From NCBI GenBank assembly GCA_036823195.1, contig DAISGI010000010.1, positions 1-64,000 on the forward strand: DNA of 64,000 bases, in the 5' to 3' direction. The DNA comes from UBA4874 sp002399435. GTDB taxonomy: Bacteria > Bacillota > Clostridia > Caldicoprobacterales > DTU083. Under the pieces are notes generated by a model. It did not search any database. It was not told where the DNA came from and was given only the letters and a program-made list of their open reading frames with translations. Position numbers and translations under genes: made by a program. Below are positions 51,285 to 60,558 of the stretch, one piece after another (position 1 is the first letter of the stretch; each line of letters begins with the position of its first letter).

Positions 51285-51725
51285 TTAAAAATCCATGGAG
51301 GATCCTTCCGCACCATCATCCCTATCCGGCGGATTCACCAGATAACGCCAGTCCAGATCCCCCCGCTGTACCGCCTTCAGCATCACCTCAGCGGTGGCTA
51401 TGTTGGTGGCAAGAGGAATATTGTGCACATCACACAGTCTCAGGAGGGCATTGACATCCGGTTCATGAGGCTGAGCCGTCAGGGGATCCCGGAGAAAAAT
51501 AATCAGATCAATTCGGTTGTAGGCCACTCTGGAACCGATCTGCTGATCTCCGCCCATTGGGCCGGAAAGAAAACGTTTAATCTTCAGACCGGTTGCTTCC
51601 GCCACCAGCTTTCCCGTGGTTCCGGTTGCACACAGCCGGTGATCCTTCAGGATCTGCTGATAGGCAATACACAGGTTTATCATATCTTCTTTTTTCTTAT
51701 CGTGGGCAATTAAAGCGATATTCAA
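51285..51725 (-). CDS. mgsA: methylglyoxal synthase
   Basis: MgsA converts dihydroxyacetone phosphate to methylglyoxal and phosphate, a bypass of lower glycolysis under phosphate limitation. The 146-residue protein shows NIALIAHDKKKEDMINLC, RLCATGTTGKLVAEATGL, LSGPMGGDQQIGSRVAY with the catalytic aspartate, FLRDPLTAQPHEPDVNALL and PLATNIATAEVML. The start is TTG at 51723-51725, 7 bases after AGGAGG. An ATG lies between but reads only ATG GAT TGA, whose stop overlaps the TTG. The gene follows rodA by 11 bases; AGGAGG overlaps the rodA stop. Confidence 0.95.
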   Translation of the reverse strand: MNIALIAHDKKKEDMINLCIAYQQILKDHRLCATGTTGKLVAEATGLKIKRFLSGPMGGDQQIGSRVAYNRIDLIIFLRDPLTAQPHEPDVNALLRLCDVHNIPLATNIATAEVMLKAVQRGDLDWRYLVNPPDRDDGAEGSSMDF

Positions 51726-51736
51726 TCCATGACCTC

Positions 51737-52894
51737 CTAAAAAGTAATCTTCTGTCTGCGCATGCCAACATTGAGAACAAGACCAAAAGAAATCATATTG
51801 ATCCACATGGAACTGCCGCCATAACTCATAAAGGGCAGGGGGATACCGGTAATCGGCATAATGCCCATGCACATTCCAATATTTTCAAACACATGAAACA
51901 GGAGCATGGAAGCAACCCCTATGCAGATAAGGGAACCCAGATGATCTCTGGCTTTGGACGCAATACGAATGGTTCTGATAATTAAAAAAAGGTACAGAAC
52001 AATAATGGTGATGCCCCCGAGAAAGCCCAGAGCTTCCGCTATGACTGCAAAAATAAAATCCGTATCCTTGGCAGGCAGAAAATTCAGCTGACTCAACATA
52101 TTATGAAACAGAAACCCGCCGCTTCCCAACCGGCCGGTCAACTGGCCGGAACCAACGGCCATCCTGGATTGTATGGCCTGCATCCCTTTTCCCGTAGGAT
52201 CCAGTCCGGGATTCAGAAAAACCAGAATACGGTTTTTTTGAAATTTGTCCAGAAATTTGAACCATACAAGGGGAACCGCGGCAACCCCTGCACCAATCAC
52301 ACCAAACAGCAGCTTGTAATCGATCCCGGCGACAAAAATCATGCCCATAAAGATGACGATCAGGACCAGGGCTGTCCCCAAATCCGGCTGTATGACAATA
52401 AACACGAAAGGAACTGCCAGAGTCAGCAGAATTTGTGTCATACTCCTGAAATCATTAATCCCGGTCTCTTCTTTTTTGGCCATAATGCGGGCAAGGGAGA
52501 GAATGACGGAAATTTTGGCAAATTCCGATGGCTGCAGCTGATACGGGCCGATGGGTATCCAGCTCTGGGCGCCGCCGCGCGTTTGCCCTTTCATTTTCAC
52601 CGCAATCAACATGGCGATAACAATCCAGTAAAAATATACGGACAAATCAATAAGCGTATGATAATCTATACTGACTGCCACCAGCATAAGCACCAGGCCG
52701 GAAACAAACCAGACAATCTGCAGCTTAACCTGCCTCATATTGAAACTGCCAAATATCTCTGAAACAGCGTTGTCGCCAGTCTCCACCGGCGAACGGGTCG
52801 CCAGCATAATTCCAAATAACCCGATGACGGTGATCAGCAGGATGATGATCAGCAAAGCGAAATCAAAATTACGTACCAGTCGTTTGTCAAACAT
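51737..52894 (-). CDS. rodA: RodA, SEDS-family peptidoglycan polymerase of the elongasome
   Basis: RodA polymerises lipid II for lateral wall growth together with PBP2. The 385 residues contain about ten membrane helices and SEDS motifs: GQTRGGAQSWIPIGPYQLQP, PSEFAKISVIL, VIQPDLGTALVLI (catalytic-region aspartate), GSGQLTGRLGSGGFLFHNM, LPAKDTDFIFAVIAEALGF and the C-terminal GIPLPFMSYGGSSMW. Start ATG at 52892-52894 has GATGGAGTAG upstream. Sitting in minCDE-rodA-mgsA with mrdA upstream supports RodA rather than FtsW or SpoVE. Confidence 0.93.
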   Translation of the reverse strand: MFDKRLVRNFDFALLIIILLITVIGLFGIMLATRSPVETGDNAVSEIFGSFNMRQVKLQIVWFVSGLVLMLVAVSIDYHTLIDLSVYFYWIVIAMLIAVKMKGQTRGGAQSWIPIGPYQLQPSEFAKISVILSLARIMAKKEETGINDFRSMTQILLTLAVPFVFIVIQPDLGTALVLIVIFMGMIFVAGIDYKLLFGVIGAGVAAVPLVWFKFLDKFQKNRILVFLNPGLDPTGKGMQAIQSRMAVGSGQLTGRLGSGGFLFHNMLSQLNFLPAKDTDFIFAVIAEALGFLGGITIIVLYLFLIIRTIRIASKARDHLGSLICIGVASMLLFHVFENIGMCMGIMPITGIPLPFMSYGGSSMWINMISFGLVLNVGMRRQKITF

Positions 52895-52925
52895 TAAGAT
52901 TCTACTCCATCTCTGATAATTCAAC

Positions 52926-53216
52926 TCATCCGTTATTCTTGCCCATATTCTTTACTCTTTTGATGGGAATGTTGGCAATCAGGGCAGAAGTATACTTATC
53001 TTCCTCCTGCCCAACCCGGGACAAACGGATATCAAACCCCTTTTCATCAATCTCCATATAATTGGAAATCACTTTGGCAATATCACCTTTCACCATATCC
53101 AGAAACCTGGGTGAAACATTGGCGCGGTCATGAATCAATACCAACTGCAAACGTTCTTTCGCAATATCCTTACTTTTATTGTCTTCTTTGCTGAAAAACC
53201 TGAAAAAATCAAGCAA
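52926..53216 (-). CDS. minE: cell division topological specificity factor MinE
   Basis: MinE stimulates MinD ATPase and drives pole-to-pole oscillation so that MinC blocks division only near the poles. The 96 residues have the amphipathic start LDFFRFFSKE, the MinD-interacting helix SKDIAKERLQLVLIHDRAN and the dimer domain with IAKVISNYMEID and ALIANIPIKRV. The start is TTG at 53214-53216 behind AAAGGGTG, 7 bases after minD. MinE is absent from B. subtilis (DivIVA instead) but common in Clostridia. Confidence 0.95.
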   Translation of the reverse strand: MLDFFRFFSKEDNKSKDIAKERLQLVLIHDRANVSPRFLDMVKGDIAKVISNYMEIDEKGFDIRLSRVGQEEDKYTSALIANIPIKRVKNMGKNNG

Positions 53217-53223
53217 TGTCCCG

Positions 53224-54042
53224 TCACCCTTTCCATGTTCTCTTTTTGTTTTTCACGGTAAAGAGATTACGCAGCCTGTCTATGAAAGTCTCCTCCGTAT
53301 CCATGTTCAGCAAAGGAATTTTCTCTCCCAGCAGACGTTTTGCAATATTGCGGTAAGCCTGCCCGGCAGAGGAGGAATTCCCCGTAACGACAGGCTCTCC
53401 ACGATTGCTGGATACGATGATCTCTTCATCATCCGGTACCACACCAAGGAGATCCACTCCCAGAATGTCAATGGTGTCATCGATATTCATCATATCTCCC
53501 CGCTTTACCATATCCATCCGGAGCCGATTGATGATCAGCTGTGGATTGGTCAGCTCATTGGATGCGAGAAGTCCGATGATCCGATCGGCATCCCGCACGG
53601 CAGAGACCTCGGGCATCGTGACCACCACCGCCTTATCCGCCCCGGCTATGGCATTTTTGAATCCCTGTTCAATACCGGCCGGACAGTCAATGAGGATAAA
53701 ATCGAATTGGTCTCTCAGATCCTCACAAAGCTTCTGCATCTGTGCAGGAGTGACGGCATTTTTGTCCCGTGTCTGTGCCGCCGGAAGCAAATACAGGCAG
53801 TTGAACCGCTTGTCCCGGATCAGGGCCTGCTTCATCCTGCAGACCCCTTCCACCACATCCACCAGGTCATATACAATCCGGTTCTCCAGGCCCATTACCA
53901 CGTCCAGGTTCCGGAGACCAATATCCGCATCGATCAGCACCGTTCTTTTCCCTTCCAGGGCAAGAGCCGTGCCGATATTTGCCGTTGTTGTGGTTTTCCC
54001 CACACCGCCTTTTCCCGACGTTATCACAATTACTTCTCCCAT
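53224..54042 (-). CDS. minD: septum site-determining ATPase MinD
   Basis: MinD is a membrane-attached ParA-family ATPase that recruits MinC. The 272 residues show the deviant Walker A GKGGVGKTTT (10-19), IDADIGLRNLDVVMGLENR (about 37-56), DCPAGIEQGF (about 118-127), and a basic C-terminal amphipathic tail (EETFIDRLRNLFTVKNKKRT) for membrane binding. It lies 11 bases after minC. Confidence 0.97.
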   Translation of the reverse strand: MGEVIVITSGKGGVGKTTTTANIGTALALEGKRTVLIDADIGLRNLDVVMGLENRIVYDLVDVVEGVCRMKQALIRDKRFNCLYLLPAAQTRDKNAVTPAQMQKLCEDLRDQFDFILIDCPAGIEQGFKNAIAGADKAVVVTMPEVSAVRDADRIIGLLASNELTNPQLIINRLRMDMVKRGDMMNIDDTIDILGVDLLGVVPDDEEIIVSSNRGEPVVTGNSSSAGQAYRNIAKRLLGEKIPLLNMDTEETFIDRLRNLFTVKNKKRTWKG

Positions 54043-54053
54043 TACTTTTCCCC

Positions 54054-54743
54054 CTATATTCTATTCGTCTGCAGCATCGGATCCTGTCTCCCCTTCCCCG
54101 GAAGGTAAGGCTCAACGAACAGATGATTCTCTTTTACGTAGGCAATCTCCGGGCAGGAGGGCTTTGTTGTTTCTCCTTCAGGCGACCTTGCAATGGTTCC
54201 TGCAATCCGTAACTGGGTGGGAAGAAGACAATAGGCGGCGACAACCGCTTTGACGTTGCCGTCCGCTCCTGCCTGGGCAATGCCGCGCAGTATACCGAGG
54301 ACCAGTATATTGCCTCCGGCAATTAATTCCCCGCCGGGATTGACATCCCCTATCACAACAATATTTCCCTTGTAGGAAATGCACTGTCCGCTTCGGACCG
54401 TACCCCGGATGAACCGGGTCATCCCCTCTTCCAGACAAGCAAAGGAACCGGACGGATCCTCCGGCGACAAATCCTCCTCCTTTTGCGGCTCCGGATTTCC
54501 GCGGAATTCCACGGTCCCTGGCTTCATATACCGGGAAAACAGCTTTAATATCTGTTTTTGCTCCTCCGGCTCAAATTCCCGGCCGATAAAGATCAAATTG
54601 ACTTTGGACCCATCAAAAAAGAGCTTGCCGGACTGAAGCTTTCTCAGAAAGCTGTCCATAATATCCGGAAGGTCGGCCTCACGGGCTGCATAAATATTCA
54701 ATCCATCCCGGGTACCTTTGAACCGTACGGATTCTTCGATCAT
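54054..54743 (-). CDS. minC: septum site-determining protein MinC
   Basis: MinC inhibits FtsZ polymer assembly. The 229 residues have a weakly conserved N-domain (about 1-95: VRFKGTRDGLNIYAAREADL, SGKLFFDGSKVNLIFIGREF) and a right-handed beta-helix C-domain (about 112-215: RFIRGTVRSGQCISYKGNIV, VIGDVNPGGELIAGGNILVL, GILRGIAQAGADGN). Start ATG near 54743 after GGGGGATAGATAG. It is first of the minCDE genes, 127 bases after mrdA; no terminator is visible between them. Confidence 0.95.
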   Translation of the reverse strand: MIEESVRFKGTRDGLNIYAAREADLPDIMDSFLRKLQSGKLFFDGSKVNLIFIGREFEPEEQKQILKLFSRYMKPGTVEFRGNPEPQKEEDLSPEDPSGSFACLEEGMTRFIRGTVRSGQCISYKGNIVVIGDVNPGGELIAGGNILVLGILRGIAQAGADGNVKAVVAAYCLLPTQLRIAGTIARSPEGETTKPSCPEIAYVKENHLFVEPYLPGKGRQDPMLQTNRI

Positions 54744-54870
54744 TTTTCTATCTATCCCCCGATGTCATCACTTATGGTCAGTTAATAAATATTCTACAAA
54801 TTCAAGCGGATTCCTCTAATTTTGATATCTTTTTGCAGTGCGCCGGACAGCAGGAAGCAGCAGCCTTTTA

Positions 54871-57291
54871 TCATTGGGACAGTTGGTTGGAAGGCAAAAG
54901 ATTGTTATGCTGATCCCGACCCTTCAGCCGATAATATTCCTCAATGATCCGCCTTGCCACAGGGGCTGCATTCCCCGACTGTTTCCCATTGGGAACCGCT
55001 ACCACCACTACGACCTCCGGTTTGTCGTAGGGAGTAAAGGCAGTGAACCATGCTGTATTCCTCTCCACCTGCCCCGGAACAATCTGAGCCGTTCCTGTCT
55101 TGCCGCCGAGAGTGATGGAGGGATCCAGACCGGTAAACGCCTTGACCCCCGAGCCGTGACCGCCTGGTCCTCCGGTTGCATAAATAACGCGGTGCATGCC
55201 TTCCTTGATGGCTGCCTGATATTTTTCCCTGACCTGCAGCTGCTCAAACTTCGGCTCCGTTTTCTGGATCACCTTGCCTTCCGGAGACCGGATTTCTTTC
55301 ATGATATGGGTTTCCAACACCCGGTCGCCGTTTACCAGAGCCGCAATATACCGTGCAATCGCTAAGGGACTGACGCTGGTGGCGCTTTGCCCGATAAAGG
55401 TTCGCAGAAACTCCATGTCGGACCATCTCCCCTGATAGGAGATATTGGACAGATCATTGACTGCTTTCGGGATCGCCTTATCCTTTTCCTTGAAAATCCC
55501 ATTGTCTGTCAGGTAATGAGTCAGCTTTGTGTATTTGCTTCCAATATCAACTATCTCCTTTATCTGCGTGCTGGACAGATCTTTCCCGTATTTATCCTTC
55601 ATTAATCGCTTTACCGAACCATAAGCCGTTCTTTTGCGGTTTCTCTCCACAACCTCCGGACTGGATACCACGTTTTGATCTTTCTTATTGTCCAGGGTCA
55701 AAAGCTCCAGCCCCGTCGGACCGTCCAGGCCAAAACGAACGGCCCATTTGTGAAGATCCTTAATGCCCAGCCGGTCTCCGATGGCAGTGAAGTAATAGTT
55801 GCAGGACACCTTCAATGCGTCCATGACATTCACCCTGCCGTGTCCGTATTTGCTCCAGCAAGCCGGCGCCGTAGGACGAAGCCGGTACCGGTCCTGTATG
55901 GTTTCTCCTATGGAAACTTTCCCTTCCATAAGAGCTGCCGTGCCCACCAGCATTTTGAACACGGAGCCTGGCTCCATGCCGCCCTGAAAGGCAAGGGCAA
56001 ACAATGGGTTGGAAGGATCCTTTGCCAGATTGCCGTACTCCTCCGTTGTGATCCCCCTGGCAAAATCATTCAGATCATAAGGGTATGGGCTGTCGGCAGA
56101 GCTGGCCATGGTAAGGATCTCCCCGGTATTGGCATCCAGTATAACAGCGGCTCCGTTGTGGGCGAGGGGAGCCTGGTTGTCCCCGGCATAGGGCTCGACT
56201 CCCTCCCTCATCTTACTCAGCTCTTCCTTTAAAATATCCTCCGTACGACGCTGCAGACGAATATCCATGGTCAATACCGCATCATCGCCGTTCCATGGCA
56301 CCTTTTCTTCCAGAACCTGAATCACCCGCCGGGAAGCATCCACTTCCGCCTTCAAATATCCCTGCTTTTTCTTCGTATTGCCGGTCAGCCATTTCTCTGC
56401 ATAAGCTTCCACGCCATCCTGACCATATTTATCGCTATAGACATTGTAACCATCGTGTTCCGGAGTATTTCCAAACTTTTTCTTATAGGACTCCACATTG
56501 TTTTCTGTGATTCTTCCGACATAGCCAACAATATGCTGAGCGCTCTCCCCATAAGGATAATACCTGCCCAGTTCAATCACGGTCTGGATGCCGGAAAGCT
56601 CATCCGCATGCGTTTCGATGCTGGAAACAGCCCGGTAATTGATATCCTCCGCAATCTTTACCGGTTCGTCCTTCCGAAAGCGGTTTAAGTACAGATCCAG
56701 CCGGACGGAAATGATTTTCCGCGCCGTCTCATCCGAAATGGACTTTTTTATGTCATATTTCTCTCTCAGCTTTGCCAGCATCTGATCCGCCGGTAGATCC
56801 TCTTTTTTCATCCCAATACTTTTTCTCCATGTGTTGTAACGCTTTTTGGCGATATCTTTATCCTTTGTAGCGAAATCATAGTAGAATCCGCCGGAAGTCT
56901 TTTGCCCGGTATTATTCGGAACAATGGAGTTATTTTTAATGGGAATCGTATCCAAAAGGGCTTCCCCGTTCTTTTCCAGAATAGCAATGGTCTTCAGAAG
57001 AACAGCATTGATCTTTTTTCCGTCGGTGGGAAGCCAGCGCCTGTCCACCTGGGCAACATAGATTTGCCGGTTTACGGCAATCGGAATCCCGTTGCGGTCC
57101 AGAATGTTCCCCCTGGCCCCTTTCAGGGCCACTGAGATCTGCTTGCGCTCCTGAGCCATATTATAGTAATACTCACCCTTGCTCACAGTAAGATAAGCCA
57201 GGCGGGCACCCAGTGCCGTAAACAACAGCACAATCACCAGGCCAAAAACAAAAAAGCGATTTTTCATCAGATGTAAGAATTTTTTCATCAT
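54871..57291 (-). CDS. mrdA: PBP2-type class B penicillin-binding protein (elongasome transpeptidase)
   Basis: This is the RodA-partner transpeptidase. The roughly 806-residue protein has one anchor helix (about 10-30), the dimerisation region with GNILDRNGIPIAVNR, a long N-terminal insert, and a transpeptidase domain with SVFK (443-446), SCN (496-498) and KTGT (731-734). The start is one of the two ATGs at 57286-57291 (MMKKFLHLMKNRF); the first in-frame TTG at 57318 is less likely. Downstream minCDE-rodA fits an elongation role. The domain has a 30-40 residue Lys-rich insertion (about 545-615) before the final part. Its start is 170 bases after mreD, with a terminator in between. Confidence 0.92.
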   Translation of the reverse strand: MMKKFLHLMKNRFFVFGLVIVLLFTALGARLAYLTVSKGEYYYNMAQERKQISVALKGARGNILDRNGIPIAVNRQIYVAQVDRRWLPTDGKKINAVLLKTIAILEKNGEALLDTIPIKNNSIVPNNTGQKTSGGFYYDFATKDKDIAKKRYNTWRKSIGMKKEDLPADQMLAKLREKYDIKKSISDETARKIISVRLDLYLNRFRKDEPVKIAEDINYRAVSSIETHADELSGIQTVIELGRYYPYGESAQHIVGYVGRITENNVESYKKKFGNTPEHDGYNVYSDKYGQDGVEAYAEKWLTGNTKKKQGYLKAEVDASRRVIQVLEEKVPWNGDDAVLTMDIRLQRRTEDILKEELSKMREGVEPYAGDNQAPLAHNGAAVILDANTGEILTMASSADSPYPYDLNDFARGITTEEYGNLAKDPSNPLFALAFQGGMEPGSVFKMLVGTAALMEGKVSIGETIQDRYRLRPTAPACWSKYGHGRVNVMDALKVSCNYYFTAIGDRLGIKDLHKWAVRFGLDGPTGLELLTLDNKKDQNVVSSPEVVERNRKRTAYGSVKRLMKDKYGKDLSSTQIKEIVDIGSKYTKLTHYLTDNGIFKEKDKAIPKAVNDLSNISYQGRWSDMEFLRTFIGQSATSVSPLAIARYIAALVNGDRVLETHIMKEIRSPEGKVIQKTEPKFEQLQVREKYQAAIKEGMHRVIYATGGPGGHGSGVKAFTGLDPSITLGGKTGTAQIVPGQVERNTAWFTAFTPYDKPEVVVVVAVPNGKQSGNAAPVARRIIEEYYRLKGRDQHNNLLPSNQLSQ

Positions 57292-57364
57292 ATAGAAACC
57301 ATATCCCTCCGGAAGCAACCCATGCTGTCTATTATTTTATCATGACAAGCCCAAATAAAAAAGG

Positions 57365-57409
57365 GAAAAAAGAAAGCATCTCCAGGAAAAATGCCCTGTA
57401 CAAGATGCT
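57365..57409 (-). terminator. terminator after mreD
   Basis: On the minus strand AGCATCT...CAGG pairs with CCTGG-AGATGCT (7 + 4 bp with internal asymmetry), followed by TTCTTTTTT. It would end the mreBCD transcript before mrdA, which then has a TAAAAT-like -10 near 57335-57345. Confidence 0.7.
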
Positions 57410-57460
57410 GTAAAACAAGAAGAATAAGACTCCACCCTGCTTTCCCGCCTATCATTTGGA

Positions 57461-57976
57461 CTAAATCCTCCGGAAATGCCATTTCCGGCTCATAAACCTC
57501 TGCTGATAAAGCGAGGACAGCCATCGAAAGATCAACAGCGTAAAGGCTGACGTGTAAAGGGCTTCCGGCACAATCACCCGGGCAAATCCAAAATAAAAAG
57601 GCATGCCTACACGGTTGAAATACAAATACAGCATCATCATGAATCCCCGGAGCAGAGCGCCAAGGAAAACTACAACCATAGGGACAAAGATCTTGTCTAC
57701 AAAAACCTTCTCATACAATAAACCGATCAGATAGCCAATTACCATATACTGAAAGGCATTCACCCCTATGGAATGTCCATACAACACATCCTGCAGCAAA
57801 CCTCCGAAAAAGCCAGCCAACATTCCGGTATTGCCGCCTCCCAGAAGAGCAAAGCATGCCGTCAGAATCAAAAGGGTATCCGGCTGAATCCCTACGATCT
57901 GTAAAAACGGGAGCAATGCCGACTGCACGATGGCATTCACCAACAGAATTGCTGCTATGGTGCAAATCCTCATCAT
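57461..57976 (-). CDS. mreD: rod shape-determining protein MreD
   Basis: MreD is an integral membrane partner of MreC in the elongasome. The 171 residues form about five helices with the usual pattern (IVQSALLPFLQIVGIQPDTL, LILTACFALLGGGNTGMLAG, FFGGLLQDVLYGHSIGVNAF). Identity in this family is low; position after mreC (15 bases) makes the assignment secure. Confidence 0.93.
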   Translation of the reverse strand: MMRICTIAAILLVNAIVQSALLPFLQIVGIQPDTLLILTACFALLGGGNTGMLAGFFGGLLQDVLYGHSIGVNAFQYMVIGYLIGLLYEKVFVDKIFVPMVVVFLGALLRGFMMMLYLYFNRVGMPFYFGFARVIVPEALYTSAFTLLIFRWLSSLYQQRFMSRKWHFRRI

Positions 57977-57991
57977 AAAATCCCTGCCTCC

Positions 57992-58828
57992 TCATTCATT
58001 CACTTGGCGGACTACCAATACTTCTTCAATCCGCAAAAAGTCGGCATTCGGTTTTACGATTGCAGTTTTGTACTTTTCCCGTCTCTCCGAAGACACCTCC
58101 ACGACCTCTCCAATATTGATCCCCTTTGGAAAGATCCCATCCAGGCCGGATGTAATGATCCGATCGCCTGCCACGACATCCGAATCCAGCGGAAGGTTGA
58201 TCATCTGACACAGGCCGTCTTCAAAAGTCAGAGTATTGTTTCCCTTCACCATGCCATTGTCCCGGGTCCTCTCGATCAGGGCACTCACAGAGCTCTGTCT
58301 ATCCACTATGGTCCGGACTTTGGACCAATGACTTCCCACATCGGTTACTCTTCCAATCAGGCCCTGATCCGTCACCACAGCCATGTTGACGGTAATGCCA
58401 TCCCTGGAACCTTTGCCAATTGTCAGCGTGTTGAACCAATTCCCGGGGTCTTTGCCTGTTACCCGAACACCGGTAACGGTGAACAAATCCCGATCCTCCT
58501 TAAAATCCAACAGAGCCCTCAGCCGTTCGTTCTCCTTGATGGTTTCATCCATCTTCAACTGCTGCTGTTCCAGCTGAGCCACCCTGCCCTTCAACTCTTC
58601 GTACCTGGCTGACATTTGTTTCCGCTCTTCCATGGAATGGAAGAAGTCCGACACAGAGGTTGCAATCCGATACATAAAGCCCTGGACAGGAGTGACTACT
58701 TCGCCCATAGCACCCTCCAACGCAGTCAGCCTCATGCGTTGTCCCGAAGTAACAACAGCCAGCACAATCAATAAAATTGCCAGAAAAATGGCGACCGCCA
58801 GCGGCTTCCGTTTAAAGAACTGGGGCAA
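57992..58828 (-). CDS. mreC: rod shape-determining protein MreC
   Basis: MreC is a bitopic scaffold of the elongasome. The 278 residues have a membrane helix (about 10-28), a coiled coil (about 67-108: MSARYEELKGRVAQLEQQQL, KMDETIKENERLRALLDFK) and a beta domain (about 115-275: WFNTLTIGKGSRDGITVNMA, GLIGRVTDVGSHWSKV, GDRIITSGLDGIFPKGINIG). The start is TTG at 58826-58828 behind GGGGGAGAGATCG; there is no good ATG. It is 12 bases after mreB. Confidence 0.95.
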   Translation of the reverse strand: MPQFFKRKPLAVAIFLAILLIVLAVVTSGQRMRLTALEGAMGEVVTPVQGFMYRIATSVSDFFHSMEERKQMSARYEELKGRVAQLEQQQLKMDETIKENERLRALLDFKEDRDLFTVTGVRVTGKDPGNWFNTLTIGKGSRDGITVNMAVVTDQGLIGRVTDVGSHWSKVRTIVDRQSSVSALIERTRDNGMVKGNNTLTFEDGLCQMINLPLDSDVVAGDRIITSGLDGIFPKGINIGEVVEVSSERREKYKTAIVKPNADFLRIEEVLVVRQVNE

Positions 58829-58840
58829 CGATCTCTCCCC

Positions 58841-59872
58841 CTATCTCATACCCTTTGTGGATGTTGCCACTCTTTTCAGTGTTTCAATCTCCTCCAGAAC
58901 CTTTCCGGCACCAACCGCAACACAATCAAGGGGATTATCCGCAATTTGAACCGGCATTCCGGTTTCCTGCCGTACCAATTCATCCAGCCCATCCAGCAAA
59001 GCTCCTCCGCCTGTCAGCATGATTCCCTTGTCCATGATATCTGCAGCCAGCTCCGGAGGCGTTTTTTCCAGGGTCAGCTTGATTGCTTCGATAATACTGG
59101 TGATTGGCTCCCGAAGCGCATCCAATACTTCCCTGGATGTGATCTTCAAGGTCTTGGGCAGGCCAGTTACCAGATCCCGTCCGCGGACATCCATACTTTC
59201 TTCCTGTTCACTGGGGAAGGCGGAACCAATTGTAATCTTGATTTCTTCGGATGTCCTGTCTCCGATCATCAGATTATATTCCTTTTTGATATAGGAAATG
59301 ATGGCTTCATCCATTTTATTCCCGCCAATGCGGATGGAACGGCTGGTCACGATGCCGCCAAGGGATATAATGGCAACCTCACAGGTGCCTCCGCCGATAT
59401 CCACCACCATACTTCCCGTGGGCTCCTGAACAGGCAAGCCGGCCCCGATGGCAGCAGCCATTGGCTCTTCCACCAGATAGGCGTCCTTTGCACCTGCGGA
59501 ACGGGTGGCTTCATCCACTGCCCTTTTTTCCACCTCCGTCACCCCGGAAGGTACGCATACAACTACCCGCGGATGAAACGGCAGAGACCTGGGAACGGCT
59601 TTGCGGATAAAATACTGAAGCATTTCCTGCGTAATGTCAAAATCCGCAATCACACCATCTTTCATCGGGCGAATTGCCACAATATTGCCGGGTGTTCTCC
59701 CGATCATTCTCTTGGCCTCTTCCCCAACGGCCAGAACCTGCTTTGTATCACTGCGTATCGCCACAACGGACGGTTCGCGTATCACGATGCCCTTGCCTTT
59801 TACCTGCACCAGCGTATTTGCCGTCCCCAGATCAATCCCCAATTCTCTTGAAAATATATTAAAAAACCCCAT
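58841..59872 (-). CDS. mreB: rod shape-determining actin homologue MreB
   Basis: MreB forms membrane-bound filaments that organise lateral wall synthesis. The 343 residues contain IDLGTANTLV (13-22, phosphate 1), IRPMKDGVIADFDITQEML, VVDIGGGTCEVAIISLGGIV (phosphate 2) and LTGGGALLDGLDELV (adenosine). Start ATG behind GAAGGAGAAACATAAG. It follows maf by 44 bases in a DUF4321-maf-mreBCD transcript, the order seen in many Clostridia. Confidence 0.97.
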   Translation of the reverse strand: MGFFNIFSRELGIDLGTANTLVQVKGKGIVIREPSVVAIRSDTKQVLAVGEEAKRMIGRTPGNIVAIRPMKDGVIADFDITQEMLQYFIRKAVPRSLPFHPRVVVCVPSGVTEVEKRAVDEATRSAGAKDAYLVEEPMAAAIGAGLPVQEPTGSMVVDIGGGTCEVAIISLGGIVTSRSIRIGGNKMDEAIISYIKKEYNLMIGDRTSEEIKITIGSAFPSEQEESMDVRGRDLVTGLPKTLKITSREVLDALREPITSIIEAIKLTLEKTPPELAADIMDKGIMLTGGGALLDGLDELVRQETGMPVQIADNPLDCVAVGAGKVLEEIETLKRVATSTKGMR

Positions 59873-59916
59873 CTTATGTTTCTCCTTCCCTCTTTCCTGA
59901 TTTCAATGCCTCTATA

Positions 59917-60558
59917 CTAGTGATTATTGCCGATATGATCGGATTCGATAACCCCGCCCTGTGATTTGATACAGGAAGTATATCGTAACAGCATGGTATA
60001 AAGCAAAGCAACAGGCAAACCAACCACATTGAAATAGCACCCTTCTATTCTGGGAATAAAAGCTGCAGCCATGCCCTGTATACCATATCCTCCTGCCTTA
60101 TCGGCATATTCCCCGCTGTCAATATACTTTTGTATCTGCTGTCTGCCCAGAGGCATCATTTCCACATGGGTACACGCATGGGACAGATCCATATAATCCA
60201 ATCGCCGGTCGATCAACGCAACACCGGTCAGCACATCATGCCAGCCGCCCTGAAGAAACTGCAGCATGCCGGTAGCTTCCCTGCCATTCCTGGGTTTACC
60301 CAGAATCCTACCGTTCTTTACCACTGCGGTATCCGCTCCGATGACAAGAGCGTCCTCTGATATCCGTCCTGCCGAATTCCTGGCTTTTTGTCCGGCAAGA
60401 CGGCGCACATATTCCGCAGCCTCACCTGAAGGAGGATCCTCCTTCATGGAACTGGGAACAACAGTAAACCGAATCCCCATCTGCCTCAGCAATTCCTTTC
60501 TCCTGGGCGATGCAGATGCCAGAACAACCTGTTTCGGAAGACAAATCAAGGAACTCAC
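59917..60558 (-). CDS. maf: Maf family nucleotide pyrophosphatase
   Basis: Maf proteins hydrolyse non-canonical or m5-dTTP/UTP-type nucleotides and can affect septum formation. The 213 residues have VVLASASPRRKELLRQMG (11-28), IGADTAVVKNGRILGKP (about 73-89), and GGYGIQGMAAAFIPRIEGCY and NVVGLPVALLY near the C-terminus. The start is GTG at 60556-60558, overlapping the DUF4321 stop by four bases (GTGA) and without its own ribosome binding site, so it is probably coupled. The tail after about residue 195 is unique. Confidence 0.94.
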   Translation of the reverse strand: MSSLICLPKQVVLASASPRRKELLRQMGIRFTVVPSSMKEDPPSGEAAEYVRRLAGQKARNSAGRISEDALVIGADTAVVKNGRILGKPRNGREATGMLQFLQGGWHDVLTGVALIDRRLDYMDLSHACTHVEMMPLGRQQIQKYIDSGEYADKAGGYGIQGMAAAFIPRIEGCYFNVVGLPVALLYTMLLRYTSCIKSQGGVIESDHIGNNH

